From Mesorhizobium loti (lineage in GTDB: Bacteria; Pseudomonadota; Alphaproteobacteria; Rhizobiales; Rhizobiaceae): a stretch of DNA of 64,000 nucleotides. The position numbers were made by a program, and so were the translations under genes. A model generated the notes under the pieces. The model searched no databases. It had not been told where the DNA came from and saw only the letters and a program-made list of their open reading frames with translations. This document shows, piece after piece, positions 26,199 through 34,668 of this stretch. The stretch is taken from assembly GCF_003148495.1 (NCBI RefSeq), contig NZ_QGGH01000002.1, positions 620,001 through 684,000 of the forward strand. The letters are read 5' to 3'. Each line of letters starts with the position of its first letter. Position 1 is the first letter of the stretch.

Positions 26199-27000
26199 GG
26201 CGGTCAAGCGCCGCAGCAATGCCTTTCAGGACGGCGTCGTCGCCGTCGGCGGCATGATCTCGCGCAATCCTGTCCTGGTGGGCGGCTCGACGGCATTCCT
26301 GGTGACGTTGTTCTACGTTTCCGCCAATGCCCTGTGGTATCAGCCTTTCCCGCATGCCGGCGCGTTTTTTGCCACCCGCAGCATCCAGGGCTTTCCGCAC
26401 GCGGCGTCCGACGAACCTGAGACGACGTTCAACATCGTGCGGCCATCCGGCGCGCCGGCGCCGATCAAAGGCGATCCGGTGGTCGAGCAGGTGCAAGGCA
26501 TACTGAAGGATCTCGATTTCTACCCCGGAACGGTCGACGGCATTTCCGGGCCCAACACGCGCAAGGCCATCCAGGCCTATCAGCAGAAGGTCGGGCTCAA
26601 CGCGTCCGGCGAGATCGACGCGCTTCTGTTGGATCAACTGGGCGCGACGCCGAAAACCGCTTCCGTCGTACCCAGACCGCAGCCGCGTCCGGATATGCCG
26701 GCCGCTGTTCCGGTGTCTTTGCAGACAAATTCGGGGCAGACAAATTCCGGGCAAGCGACTTCAGGGCAGGCGAATGCCGCCGATCCGAATGTCGCGACGC
26801 AGGCGCCCGATGCCCGCATCGTCAAGATCCAGGCCGGGCTCAAGGCGTTCGGCAATGACGACATGCAGCTGGACGGCGTCGTCGGCGCGCGCACCAAGGC
26901 GGCGATCAAGGAATTCCAGTCGCTGTTCGGGCTGCCGCAAACGGGCGAGCCCGATGAGATCGTCTACGTCAAGATGCGCGAGATCGGCCTGACCAACTGA
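26173..27000 (+). CDS. membrane-anchored protein with two peptidoglycan-binding domains
   Basis: A 275-residue bitopic protein: basic cytoplasmic N-terminus (1-30), one membrane segment (about 33-55), then two PG_binding_1 domains, about 100-155 (VQGILKDLDFYPGTVDGISGP) and 218-272 (IQAGLKAFGNDDMQLDGVVGA). A low-complexity linker with repeated SGQ units lies between them. It should tether the inner membrane to the wall. It starts inside the sensor-kinase gene (26-base overlap), so the two are co-expressed, suggesting an envelope or cell-division role. Confidence 0.88.
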   Translation: MARSAKQPKAVKRRSNAFQDGVVAVGGMISRNPVLVGGSTAFLVTLFYVSANALWYQPFPHAGAFFATRSIQGFPHAASDEPETTFNIVRPSGAPAPIKGDPVVEQVQGILKDLDFYPGTVDGISGPNTRKAIQAYQQKVGLNASGEIDALLLDQLGATPKTASVVPRPQPRPDMPAAVPVSLQTNSGQTNSGQATSGQANAADPNVATQAPDARIVKIQAGLKAFGNDDMQLDGVVGARTKAAIKEFQSLFGLPQTGEPDEIVYVKMREIGLTN

Positions 27001-27069
27001 CTGGGAAATGACAGCTCGCCGAGCAGCGGAAATATCGATAGACAGCCGCACGCCTTCCGGAGTTGTCTC

Positions 27070-27417
27070 ATGCGCGTCACCTCAGATCTGTGGGTTTCGG
27101 CCCTACTGCGCCGGGTTTTCGGCGCCGGCGGATTTGCCGCCGTGGTCAAGCGGGGCGCAACCGAAGCCGGCGCTGTTTTCGTCCTGGCGCGGGGCAGGCT
27201 GGGCGAGGTTGCCCTGTTCGGACCGGCGCCGCAGACAAGCTACGATTCGGCCAAGCCCGACGACCGGTTTTTCAGTCTGCTCGGGGCCGGTGACGATGCC
27301 GCCGTACTCGATGCCAGGCTGGAAAGGGAGAAAAAATTCGATCCCGACATCTGGGTGGTCGAGATCGAGGCCGGCACTGTGCCCGTCGAGGAACTTATTT
27401 CCGTGAAGACGCCCTGA
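27070..27417 (+). CDS. DUF1491 family protein
   Basis: A 115-residue protein of the alphaproteobacterial DUF1491 family: MRVTSDLWVSALLRRVF at the start, GGFAAVVKRGATEAGAVFVL, and the end DPDIWVVEIE. Function unknown; it looks like a small cytoplasmic alpha/beta protein. It may belong to the kinase/PG-binding operon (69 bases downstream). Its 3' end overlaps the convergent DUF2336 gene by 23 bases. Confidence 0.85.
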   Translation: MRVTSDLWVSALLRRVFGAGGFAAVVKRGATEAGAVFVLARGRLGEVALFGPAPQTSYDSAKPDDRFFSLLGAGDDAAVLDARLEREKKFDPDIWVVEIEAGTVPVEELISVKTP

Positions 27418-28510
27418 GGCCGGAGGTCTCGGCCGCATCGTCGCTGTTCGATGCCATGCGGGTGTCGCTGTTTGCCGGTGCGGCGTCGCGAACCACCCTC
27501 GAGAGGGTTTCGGCTTTCCAGTACCGTACCTTGTCCAGGGCGACATCGCGATGTAGCAGGCGGTAGCGGTCGAGGAAGGTGCGGATGGCTTGCGGATGCG
27601 GGAATTGCGCTGGGTAGACGGCTACGGTGATCAGGAAGGCCCTGTCTTCGCTGAGGTCTAGCGAGCGCAGTGCCGCAAGCAGCGACGCGTAGTTCTGGTT
27701 GGCGGTGAGCGATCGTGCGATCGAGAAATCGATATCGAGCGCATCGGCGAGCGCGGTCTGGAAGAACGCGGCGTTTCCCGTCAGCGCTGTCTCGCGCAAT
27801 TTCACATAAGTATCGGCGCCCGTAAAAGGATCGGCGGTCGCCGCTGCCGCCTCGTCGCCCGTGCGCATCATCGAGCGCAGCCTGCGCCGTGCATTCTCGG
27901 CTGCGATGCCGAGCGCCTGTTCTCGGGCGGACTCGTCGGAGGCCGTTTCCGTGCGCACCGGCACGATCTCGTCTGCTGCGATGGCTTTCGCATCCGGTTC
28001 CCGCACGCGCACCAGGCTTGGCCTTTCCAGCGCCCTGATCAAATCGGCGATGGTCGGGTTCAGGCCCTTGCGGCGTGCAATGGCGCGGGCATGCGGCAGG
28101 CCATGTCGCCCGATCAGCGCGATGAGATCGATGTCGCTGACGGCGCGGGAGCGGATGAGCAGCGGCGCGGCAATGTCGACCGGTTCCTCGCAGAGACGGC
28201 GCACCAAAGCGGCGGGGGCGTATTCGCATTCGGAAAGGGCGGCCGCCACGTAACGGCGAGATTCGACGGACACATTGTCGAACAGCGGCAGCGTCAGGTC
28301 TTCGAGCTGGCCGATCTCACGGCGTGAAGGGCGGGTGAGCGAGCAGAACGCCGACACCGCGGCGCGGAACAGCCTTTCGGCCTTTCCCGAGTCTTTTCGT
28401 ACCGCGATTTGCCTGAAGTCCGAAGATGACACGAAGGATACGCCCGTACTCGACACAAGCTCGGCCACGCTCGACCGGGACTGTGTCGGTTTCGCGAGTG
28501 CCAAGAACAA
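27395..28510 (-). CDS. DUF2336 family helical-repeat protein
   Basis: A 371-residue, largely helical protein of the DUF2336 type found in alphaproteobacteria. Recognisable repeats include LPLFDNVSVESRRYVAAALSE and IDLIALIGRHGLPHARAIARR. The fold resembles HEAT-type scaffolds; function unknown. The start is unclear: the frame opens with TTG at 28510 without a good ribosome site, and GTG at 28468 is another choice. It is divergent from the small gene at 28621. Confidence 0.78.
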   Translation of the reverse strand: MFLALAKPTQSRSSVAELVSSTGVSFVSSSDFRQIAVRKDSGKAERLFRAAVSAFCSLTRPSRREIGQLEDLTLPLFDNVSVESRRYVAAALSECEYAPAALVRRLCEEPVDIAAPLLIRSRAVSDIDLIALIGRHGLPHARAIARRKGLNPTIADLIRALERPSLVRVREPDAKAIAADEIVPVRTETASDESAREQALGIAAENARRRLRSMMRTGDEAAAATADPFTGADTYVKLRETALTGNAAFFQTALADALDIDFSIARSLTANQNYASLLAALRSLDLSEDRAFLITVAVYPAQFPHPQAIRTFLDRYRLLHRDVALDKVRYWKAETLSRVVRDAAPANSDTRMASNSDDAAETSGLRASSRK

Positions 28511-28620
28511 AGATCAAGTTAGCGACGATCCGTTAGCGCTCCGTTAACCCTCTGCCGGCCTTAATGATATTTGGAGGCGTTGCGTTGTGCTCCGGGGAAA
28601 CCGAGAGGAATGCGCGAACC

Positions 28621-28809
28621 ATGGGCATGGTACTGTCTTTCGTGCCGCGTACGGCACCAAGCAATCGGACAAAGCAAACCGCCGAAATTCCGGCGGCGGT
28701 GATCATCTTTCCCGGCATCCGCTATGAGCGGTCTCATGCCGGCGAAGTGCGGCCGGTCGATCCCGACAAGCCGGGATCGCCAGGGACGAAGCCGGTCCCG
28801 CATCACTAG
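28621..28809 (+). CDS. small conserved-looking protein
   Basis: A 62-residue cytoplasmic protein with a compact N-terminal MVLSFVPR and a central AAVIIFPGIRYER, followed by a Pro/Gly-rich polar tail. I have the impression that short proteins with the IIFPG.RYER motif are widespread in Rhizobiales; function unknown. GAGAGGAA lies 12 bases before the ATG at 28621 (28627 is also possible). The rhizobial palindromic repeat begins right at its stop codon. Confidence 0.6.
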   Translation: MGMVLSFVPRTAPSNRTKQTAEIPAAVIIFPGIRYERSHAGEVRPVDPDKPGSPGTKPVPHH

Positions 28810-28857
28810 AGCATGATCCCGAAAAGTGGAATCCGGTTTTCGGAAAAGATCATGCTC
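28809..28857. repeat. rhizobial palindromic intergenic repeat, unit 1
   Basis: Inverted repeat with arms GAGCATGATC (28809-28818) and GATCATGCTC (28848-28857), and an inner CCGAAAA/TTTTCGG pair. I recognise this as an element scattered in many copies through Rhizobiales genomes. Confidence 0.8.
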
Positions 28858-28868
28858 AAACAATAAGA

Positions 28869-28908
28869 TAGAGCCCATCCCGATTCCATCGGGATGGAAC
28901 AGGCTCTA
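28869..28908. repeat. rhizobial palindromic intergenic repeat, unit 2 (nested hairpin)
   Basis: Outer arms TAGAGCC (28869-28875) and GGCTCTA (28902-28908); inner arms CATCCCGA (28876-28883) and TCGGGATG (28889-28896). It abuts the stop of the DUF1254-like gene and could end transcription from both sides. Confidence 0.75.
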
Positions 28909-29475
28909 GAAGTCCTGCAACTCGCAGGAACTCTGCTCGAAGAAGCGCGATACGATCGGCTTCCAGCTGTCGTCGGGCACGAAGGCGCGGATGACGAAGA
29001 TGCCTTCCTCGATCGGCGCTTCGACAAAGATCGTTCCCTGAAGGTCCTCGGGAAGGTCCTTGCGCACGTCGATCATCTGCGCCGGCGTCAGCACGACGGC
29101 ATCCAGCACGCCGCCGGTCGCGGTGTGGTCGTTGAAGGAATAGATGTTGTGGCCGCTGCGGTCATAGACCGACACCGACCAGAACGGCACGTGTCCAGGT
29201 GCCTTGATCCGGACCATGCCTTCGCCCAGGTCGAAACGGCATGCCGTTGCGTAGAACAGCGGATCGACGGATTTCACCACGGGCGCGCCACCGGCCTCGG
29301 CATCGAGCCGCGTCATCCTGTAGAGATCCGACGCCATGGACAGCCGCGACCAGGCATCGCGTTCGGAAAACTCAGGCACCAGAAGCAGCACGGCGATGTG
29401 CACGATGCCGGCGCCGAGCAGGCCGAGCAGGACGGCATGCAGAAGTCTGCGCATCGTTGCATAAAAGCTACGCAT
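28906..29475 (-). CDS. DUF1254-like membrane-anchored protein
   Basis: A 189-residue protein with one N-terminal membrane segment (about 10-33) and a soluble domain containing GHVPFWSVSVYDRSGHNIYSFND, typical of DUF1254 proteins. Function unknown; the soluble part probably faces the periplasm. It overlaps the DUF1214-like gene by eight bases (ATG inside the previous reading frame, whose stop is TAG). The two halves usually found fused in DUF1254-DUF1214 proteins are here separate, co-translated genes. Confidence 0.8.
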   Translation of the reverse strand: MRSFYATMRRLLHAVLLGLLGAGIVHIAVLLLVPEFSERDAWSRLSMASDLYRMTRLDAEAGGAPVVKSVDPLFYATACRFDLGEGMVRIKAPGHVPFWSVSVYDRSGHNIYSFNDHTATGGVLDAVVLTPAQMIDVRKDLPEDLQGTIFVEAPIEEGIFVIRAFVPDDSWKPIVSRFFEQSSCELQDF

Positions 29476-30052
29476 CGCAGCCGACCTTGACGATCCGCGG
29501 TAGCGAAACGTCCGAAAGGCCGGTGCTGCTGGCGATCGGCGTGTCGTAGAAGGTCAGCACGAAATACATCCTGCCGAAGCCGTCGGTCAGCAGCCAGTTG
29601 CCCGGCATCGGGTGATGGCCGGCGGAAATGACGACCGAGTTATCGGGTTGTCGTACAACACCATAGGATTGCAGCGCCGCCAGCCGGGGTTTGCCGGTTT
29701 CGACCACGCCGAGCGACTGGTCGGCGGCATAGAGCGTCCAGAACCGCGCCGTCGGAAATCCGCCCTCGATGGTGTAGGTGCATTCGCGCTTGAGCTCGGC
29801 GCCGCCCGTGTCGCGCTCGGCGACGAAGGACAACCCTTCGGCGCGGCCGAGCGCAAGCACCCCCTCGCGCGCCACGCGGGCTTTGGAATAGGGGTCGGCG
29901 GACGGCGTGCCGATATCGGGAAAGGCTGTCCATTGGCCGATCCGGATGGCGCCGACGCCATCCTGGACTTTCAGCGCATACCAGACGCTGCCGCCACCGC
30001 CGACGATGGCTATGGCAAGCGAAAGCAGCGTCAGGAAGGCATTTTTGAGCAT
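29468..30052 (-). CDS. DUF1214-like membrane-anchored protein
   Basis: A 194-residue protein with an N-terminal membrane segment (about 5-26) and a DUF1214-type beta domain: ARFWTLYAADQSLGVV, NWLLTDGFGRMYFVLTFYDTP near the C-terminus. Partner of the DUF1254-like product, encoded in the same operon with an eight-base overlap. The penicillin-binding-protein gene lies 122 bases upstream on the same strand, so the operon may be read through from it. Confidence 0.8.
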   Translation of the reverse strand: MLKNAFLTLLSLAIAIVGGGGSVWYALKVQDGVGAIRIGQWTAFPDIGTPSADPYSKARVAREGVLALGRAEGLSFVAERDTGGAELKRECTYTIEGGFPTARFWTLYAADQSLGVVETGKPRLAALQSYGVVRQPDNSVVISAGHHPMPGNWLLTDGFGRMYFVLTFYDTPIASSTGLSDVSLPRIVKVGCDA

Positions 30053-30174
30053 GAAGGGCCGGGGACACCGAAGAGTTGCCGCTCGGGGATATCGCGGCGT
30101 GGGGCCTTGTGGCAAGCGGGCCGATGGATTTGCTCGCCCAGACCGGTCGGAAAGCCCCACTCTGTCGGAAAGGA

Positions 30175-32328
30175 TCACAGCGCCGACAGCGTCTCCGGCG
30201 ATTGAGGCGTACTGAGGGCGGGCGCCGACTGGAACAGCCTGGTCATGTCCCGCAGCGTCTGGGTGGTCCGGCTGGACAGCACCGGCGGCCGTTCGGCGGC
30301 TGCGTCGGCCGCCGCCTGCGCGTCGGTCTTCTTCTGCGCTTCCTCGGCCTTGGCCGCGATCTCCTCGTCGATGAAGGGCTTGTCGATACCCGGGATCGGC
30401 TTGAGGTCGATGTTCTGGTGCGCGTAGACCATCAGTCGCTGCCACACCATCGCCGGCAGCGAGCCGCCCGTCATGTTCTTGGTCGGCGTGAAGTCGTCGT
30501 TGCCCATCCACACTGCCGCCGTGTAGTTGCCGGTGAAGCCGACAAACCAGGCGTCGCGGTAGGATTGCGTCGTGCCGGTCTTGCCGGCGACGACGATGTT
30601 GGGAAGTTGGGCCCGCCGCGCCGTGCCCATCACCGGCACCGCGGCGAGCATGGTGTTCATCGATTTGAGCGCCTGCTCCGACAGCACCCGGTGTGGCGGC
30701 GGCGCATCCTTGGCGAAATCATAAACCACCTCGCCGGTGCGGGTCACCAACTGGGTGATGCCGTGCCGGGAGCCGACGAAGCCGTTGTCGGCGAACACGC
30801 TGTAGCCCGTCGCCTGGTCCATCACCGTCATGCCCGAGGTGCCGAGCACCATGGTCTTGTGCGCTTCGAGCGGCGATTCCACGCCCATCGCCTCGGCCAT
30901 GGCCTTGATCGGCGGAATACCGAGATAGTCCTTGGCCAGCCGCACCGGCACGGTGTTGATCGATTTGGCCATTGCCATGATCAGCGTGACGTTGCCCGCC
31001 GATCCGCCGCTGTAATTGTGCGGCGACCAGCTGCCCCAGCTGATCGGGCCGCCGGAAATGATGGAGTTGGGGGTGAAGCCGTGTTCCATCGCCGTTGCGT
31101 AGACATAAGGTTTGAATGACGAGCCGGTCTGGCGCAGCGCCTTGGTGGCGCGGTTGAACTGACTGGCGCCATAGTCGCGGCCCCCGACGATCGCACGCAC
31201 CGCGCCGTTGGTCTCGATGACGACGACCGCGCCCTCGGTGACATTATATTCCTTGCCGAACTGGCGCAGGTGGAACTCCACCGATTCTTCCGCCGCCTTC
31301 TGGATGTTGGCGTCGAAGGTGGTGTGGGCAACGAGCGAGTGCTGGCCCGGTTTGGCGATTTTCTTGACCTCGTCGAACGCCCAGTCGAGGTAATAATCCG
31401 GGCTTTTCTGCTCGCCACGATCGACGACATCGGCCGGATGCAGCCTGGCCTGCAGGACTTGACCTTCGGTCATGAAGCCGGCGTCGACAAGGTTCGACAG
31501 CACCACATTGGCACGCGCACGCGCCGCGGGCAGGTTGATGTGGGGAGCATATTTGGTCGGCGCCTTGAACAACCCGGCCAGCATCGCCGCCTCGGCGAGG
31601 TTCAGGTCCTTGACGCTCTTGCCGAAATAGAAATCGGCGGCCGCCTCGATGCCGAACGTGCCGCCGCCCATATAGGCGCGGTCGAGATAGAGCTGCAGGA
31701 TTTCCTTCTTCGACAGATTGGCCTCGAGCCACAGCGACAGGAAGGCTTCCTTGATCTTGCGCTCCAGCGTGCGCTCATTGGTGAGGAACAGGTTCTTGGC
31801 CAGCTGCTGGGTGATGCTGGAACCGCCCTGGACGACGGAGTTGGCCCGCACATTCTCGAAGATGGCACGCGACAGGCCGAGCACATCGATACCGTAGTGA
31901 TCGAAGAAGCGGCGATCCTCGGTGGCGAGCACCGCCTTGATGACGTGATCGGGCATCTCGTCGACCGGCACCGAGTCGCGCTGGATGATGCCGCGCTGGC
32001 CGATCTCGTTACCGTAGCGGTCGAGGAAGGTGACGGCGAAGTCGCCCTGGGCGCGCCAGTCGCCGGCCGTGTCCTGGAAAGCCGGAATGGCCAGTGCCAG
32101 CATCACCACAATGCCGCCGGCGCCGAGCGTGAAACCCTCGCTCAACACTTCAATGATGCCGCGACGCCAGCCGTTGACGCGGAAGCGCCGCGAGAAGATC
32201 GTCGCGGCTTCCCAGAACTGGCGCGCCTTGAAACCGATCTCGTAGAGCGAGGAATCGATCCACGCGTCGAGCGCCAGCAGCCGGGCGGCGATCGGACCTC
32301 TTCTCTTGCGCGGTTCGGGACTGGCCAT
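30175..32328 (-). CDS. penicillin-binding protein 1A (bifunctional transglycosylase/transpeptidase)
   Basis: A 717-residue class A PBP that polymerises and cross-links peptidoglycan. One membrane segment (about 68-84) is followed by a GT51 domain with catalytic Glu137 in ATEDRRFFDHYG and QGGSSITQQLAKN (167-179), then a transpeptidase domain with SxxK at 403-406 (TGSSFKP), SIN at 456-458 and KTGTT at 583-587. A charged Ala/Lys tail ends the protein. All active residues are intact. The single upstream intergenic stretch (32329-32578) holds its promoter. Confidence 0.95.
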   Translation of the reverse strand: MASPEPRKRRGPIAARLLALDAWIDSSLYEIGFKARQFWEAATIFSRRFRVNGWRRGIIEVLSEGFTLGAGGIVVMLALAIPAFQDTAGDWRAQGDFAVTFLDRYGNEIGQRGIIQRDSVPVDEMPDHVIKAVLATEDRRFFDHYGIDVLGLSRAIFENVRANSVVQGGSSITQQLAKNLFLTNERTLERKIKEAFLSLWLEANLSKKEILQLYLDRAYMGGGTFGIEAAADFYFGKSVKDLNLAEAAMLAGLFKAPTKYAPHINLPAARARANVVLSNLVDAGFMTEGQVLQARLHPADVVDRGEQKSPDYYLDWAFDEVKKIAKPGQHSLVAHTTFDANIQKAAEESVEFHLRQFGKEYNVTEGAVVVIETNGAVRAIVGGRDYGASQFNRATKALRQTGSSFKPYVYATAMEHGFTPNSIISGGPISWGSWSPHNYSGGSAGNVTLIMAMAKSINTVPVRLAKDYLGIPPIKAMAEAMGVESPLEAHKTMVLGTSGMTVMDQATGYSVFADNGFVGSRHGITQLVTRTGEVVYDFAKDAPPPHRVLSEQALKSMNTMLAAVPVMGTARRAQLPNIVVAGKTGTTQSYRDAWFVGFTGNYTAAVWMGNDDFTPTKNMTGGSLPAMVWQRLMVYAHQNIDLKPIPGIDKPFIDEEIAAKAEEAQKKTDAQAAADAAAERPPVLSSRTTQTLRDMTRLFQSAPALSTPQSPETLSAL

Positions 32329-32578
32329 TGGGAAATCCGGCTAGCGATTGCACGACCTGAGAACCGCAAACCGGCAATTTCAGGGCGGGCGCCGTCCCGA
32401 CTATTCATCCATTTTGCGGCCACTCACAAGGGCGGGGAGGACACAGCTGCACGGTTTGTTGGTGCAAAGGTAGGGGGCAGGCATGAAAGGCGTCCGCCGC
32501 CACCTCGAAACGCGCCCGTCGAGCTGGCCGGCTCGATGTCTGCCCGATCGGCCTGTCAGAGACGATGTTCTCAAATGG

Positions 32579-33823
32579 TCATCGCGGCGAAGCCGCCGCT
32601 ATGGCCGCCTGCAGCAGAACCCGTGCGCCGGTGACAGCGTAGGCAGGTTCCACATATTCCGCCTCGTTGTGGCTAAGCCCGTCACGACACGGCACGAAGA
32701 TCATCGCGGCAGGCGCCACTCGGGCGAGGAACAGCGCGTCATGGAATGCGCCGGATATCATCTGCTTGTGCGGCAGCCCCAGGGAACTGGCGGCCGCCTC
32801 GACGATTTTGACCATATTGGGAGAGAATGCCGCCCCAGGCATGTCGAACGATCGTTTGATCGTTGCCGTGCAATGCTGGGTCTCTGCCTCCGCCCCGCAG
32901 ACCTGGCGCAGCTCGGCCTCGATGGCGTCGAGCCGCTCCATCCGTGGATGCCTGATGTCTACGGTGAAGGCCACGGATTGCGGTATGGCGTTGATCGATC
33001 CCGGCTTGGCAGCGATCCGGCCCACAGTCAGCCGCGCGCTGCTGTCGGGCGGCATGATCGTCGTCTGCAGCCTGTGCATTGCAGCAACGGCGGCGACCAT
33101 CGGATCCCTGCGGTAGGCAAGGCCGGTCGTGCCGGCGTGACCGGCAGTGCCCTCGATGGAGACTTCCAGCCAGCGCGTGCCCTGCACGCCGGTGACGACA
33201 CCGATCGGCAACCGCTCCTTTTCCAGCGACGGTCCCTGTTCGATATGCAGCTCGATGTAGCCTGATATCGGCTTGCCGATCGGACGAAGGGCAGCCTCCG
33301 GCAAGGCGGCGATCGTCGCCTCAAGCTCCGTTGCGAGGGACGCGCCGTCGGCGCCGACACTTGATTTCCATGCGGCGGGATCCGAACCGGTGAAGGCCAT
33401 GGAGCCCATCACGCCCGGCGCGAAACGGCTGCCTTCTTCATTGGACCAGGCGACGACCTCGATCGGCATTGCGGTTTCAGCCTTCGCGTCCTCCAGTGCT
33501 TCCAGCGCCTCGAAAGCGGCAAGCGTGCCGAGCGCGCCGTCGAAGCGCCCGCCGGTCGGCTGGCTGTCGAGATGGCTGCCGATCAGCAGCGGCGGCAGCG
33601 TGGCATCAGTGCCCTCGCGGCGGACGAAGAGGTTCGCGATGCCGTCCTGAAACACCGCGAAGCCGCGCTCCATCGCCAGCTTCGCCAGTAGGCGCCGGGC
33701 GCCGCGATCCTCGACGCTGAACGCCTGCCGGTTGACGCCGCCTGCTGGCGTGGCGCCGATCCGGGCGAAAGCGTCGAGCCGTGCGAGCAGTCGCTCGCCG
33801 TCGATCTCCGGCACCAAAGTCAC
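32579..33823 (-). CDS. M20 amidohydrolase, N-carbamoyl-amino acid hydrolase / allantoate amidohydrolase type
   Basis: A 414-residue di-metal hydrolase. Metal-binding blocks are GSHLDSQPTGGRFDGALG (His84, Asp95), NEEGSRFAP (Glu129-130), ELHIEQGP and HNEAEYV near the end. Relatives cleave N-carbamoyl-amino acids, allantoate or ureido acids. The start is GTG at 33823, overlapping the BtpA stop (GTGA) by four bases. It is the last gene of the eight-gene operon starting at 40318, so it probably releases ammonia or an amine from an intermediate of that pathway. The exact substrate is unknown. Confidence 0.9.
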   Translation of the reverse strand: MTLVPEIDGERLLARLDAFARIGATPAGGVNRQAFSVEDRGARRLLAKLAMERGFAVFQDGIANLFVRREGTDATLPPLLIGSHLDSQPTGGRFDGALGTLAAFEALEALEDAKAETAMPIEVVAWSNEEGSRFAPGVMGSMAFTGSDPAAWKSSVGADGASLATELEATIAALPEAALRPIGKPISGYIELHIEQGPSLEKERLPIGVVTGVQGTRWLEVSIEGTAGHAGTTGLAYRRDPMVAAVAAMHRLQTTIMPPDSSARLTVGRIAAKPGSINAIPQSVAFTVDIRHPRMERLDAIEAELRQVCGAEAETQHCTATIKRSFDMPGAAFSPNMVKIVEAAASSLGLPHKQMISGAFHDALFLARVAPAAMIFVPCRDGLSHNEAEYVEPAYAVTGARVLLQAAIAAASPR

Positions 33824-34668
33824 CGCTTGAGGCCGCGGATGAAGGCCTTCACCCTCTGCGGATCGACCTGGTTCCACCAGACGCCGTCATGTTTCAGCGA
33901 GCTGGCGACAATGACGCCGTCGACGATGTCGAGGATATCGTTGGCGTTGTCGGACGTCACGCCGCTGCCGACCAGCGTCGGCAGTCCGGCTGCATCCTTG
34001 ATCATCCTGATATAGTCGAGGTCGGCGGCGTGGCCGGTGCGCTGACCGGTCGCGATCACCGCATCGGCATCGAAGAAGACCAGGTCCTTGACCTGTTCCT
34101 CGACCGGCCGGTCGCCGACGATCGCGTGAGCGCCGTGTTTGACATGGGCATCGGCAAAGATGTGGATGCCGTTGGCCCGAAGCCTGGCGCGGAAGCGCAT
34201 GGCGCGTGCCGCCTCTCCCTCGATAAGGCCCTCATTGGCGACATAGGCGTTGGCCCATTGATTGACGCGGACGAAGGAAGCACCGGAGGCGCTGGCGATC
34301 GACAGTGCCGGGATGGAGGCATTGGCAAGCACGTTGATGCCGATCGGCCGGCCGAGTTCTCGGCGGATGCGGTCGGAGACGACGGACATATAGGCGGAGG
34401 TTTCAGGCCCAATATCGTCCGGCTTGGCGAACGGCACGTCGCCATGGTTCTCGACGATCACGCCGTCGCAGCCGCCGTTGAGATAGGCTTTGGCGTCGTC
34501 GATGCCGCGCTGATAGATGGCCTCGACCGCCCCGCCATCGTAACGCGGCGCGCCCGGCAGCGGTGCCAGATGAACGACGCCGATCACCACCTTGCTTTTG
34601 CCGAAGATCGACTGCAGCGCGTCATTGGCGACCTGTTTGGAGCCGATGGATTTGGGGGATTTTGTCAT
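33820..34668 (-). CDS. BtpA/SgcQ family TIM-barrel protein
   Basis: A 282-residue protein of the BtpA family (SgcQ in E. coli). Typical blocks: VVIGVVHLAPLPGAPRY, GCDGVIVENHGDVPF, GINVLANASIPALSIA, FVRVNQWANAYVANEGL and VGSGVTSDNANDILDIVDG with a phosphate-binding look. The family has no settled enzymology; a sugar-phosphate or nucleoside aldolase/lyase role is conceivable. It is coupled on both sides by four-base overlaps, with the kinase (34668/34665) and the M20 hydrolase, so it is a core member of the pathway. Confidence 0.92.
   Translation of the reverse strand: MTKSPKSIGSKQVANDALQSIFGKSKVVIGVVHLAPLPGAPRYDGGAVEAIYQRGIDDAKAYLNGGCDGVIVENHGDVPFAKPDDIGPETSAYMSVVSDRIRRELGRPIGINVLANASIPALSIASASGASFVRVNQWANAYVANEGLIEGEAARAMRFRARLRANGIHIFADAHVKHGAHAIVGDRPVEEQVKDLVFFDADAVIATGQRTGHAADLDYIRMIKDAAGLPTLVGSGVTSDNANDILDIVDGVIVASSLKHDGVWWNQVDPQRVKAFIRGLKR

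Noticed and set aside
26725..26780. Short DNA repeats encoding SGQ units in the peptidoglycan-binding protein
   Set aside because: They form a low-complexity linker between two domains, which is common in such proteins and not a separate element.
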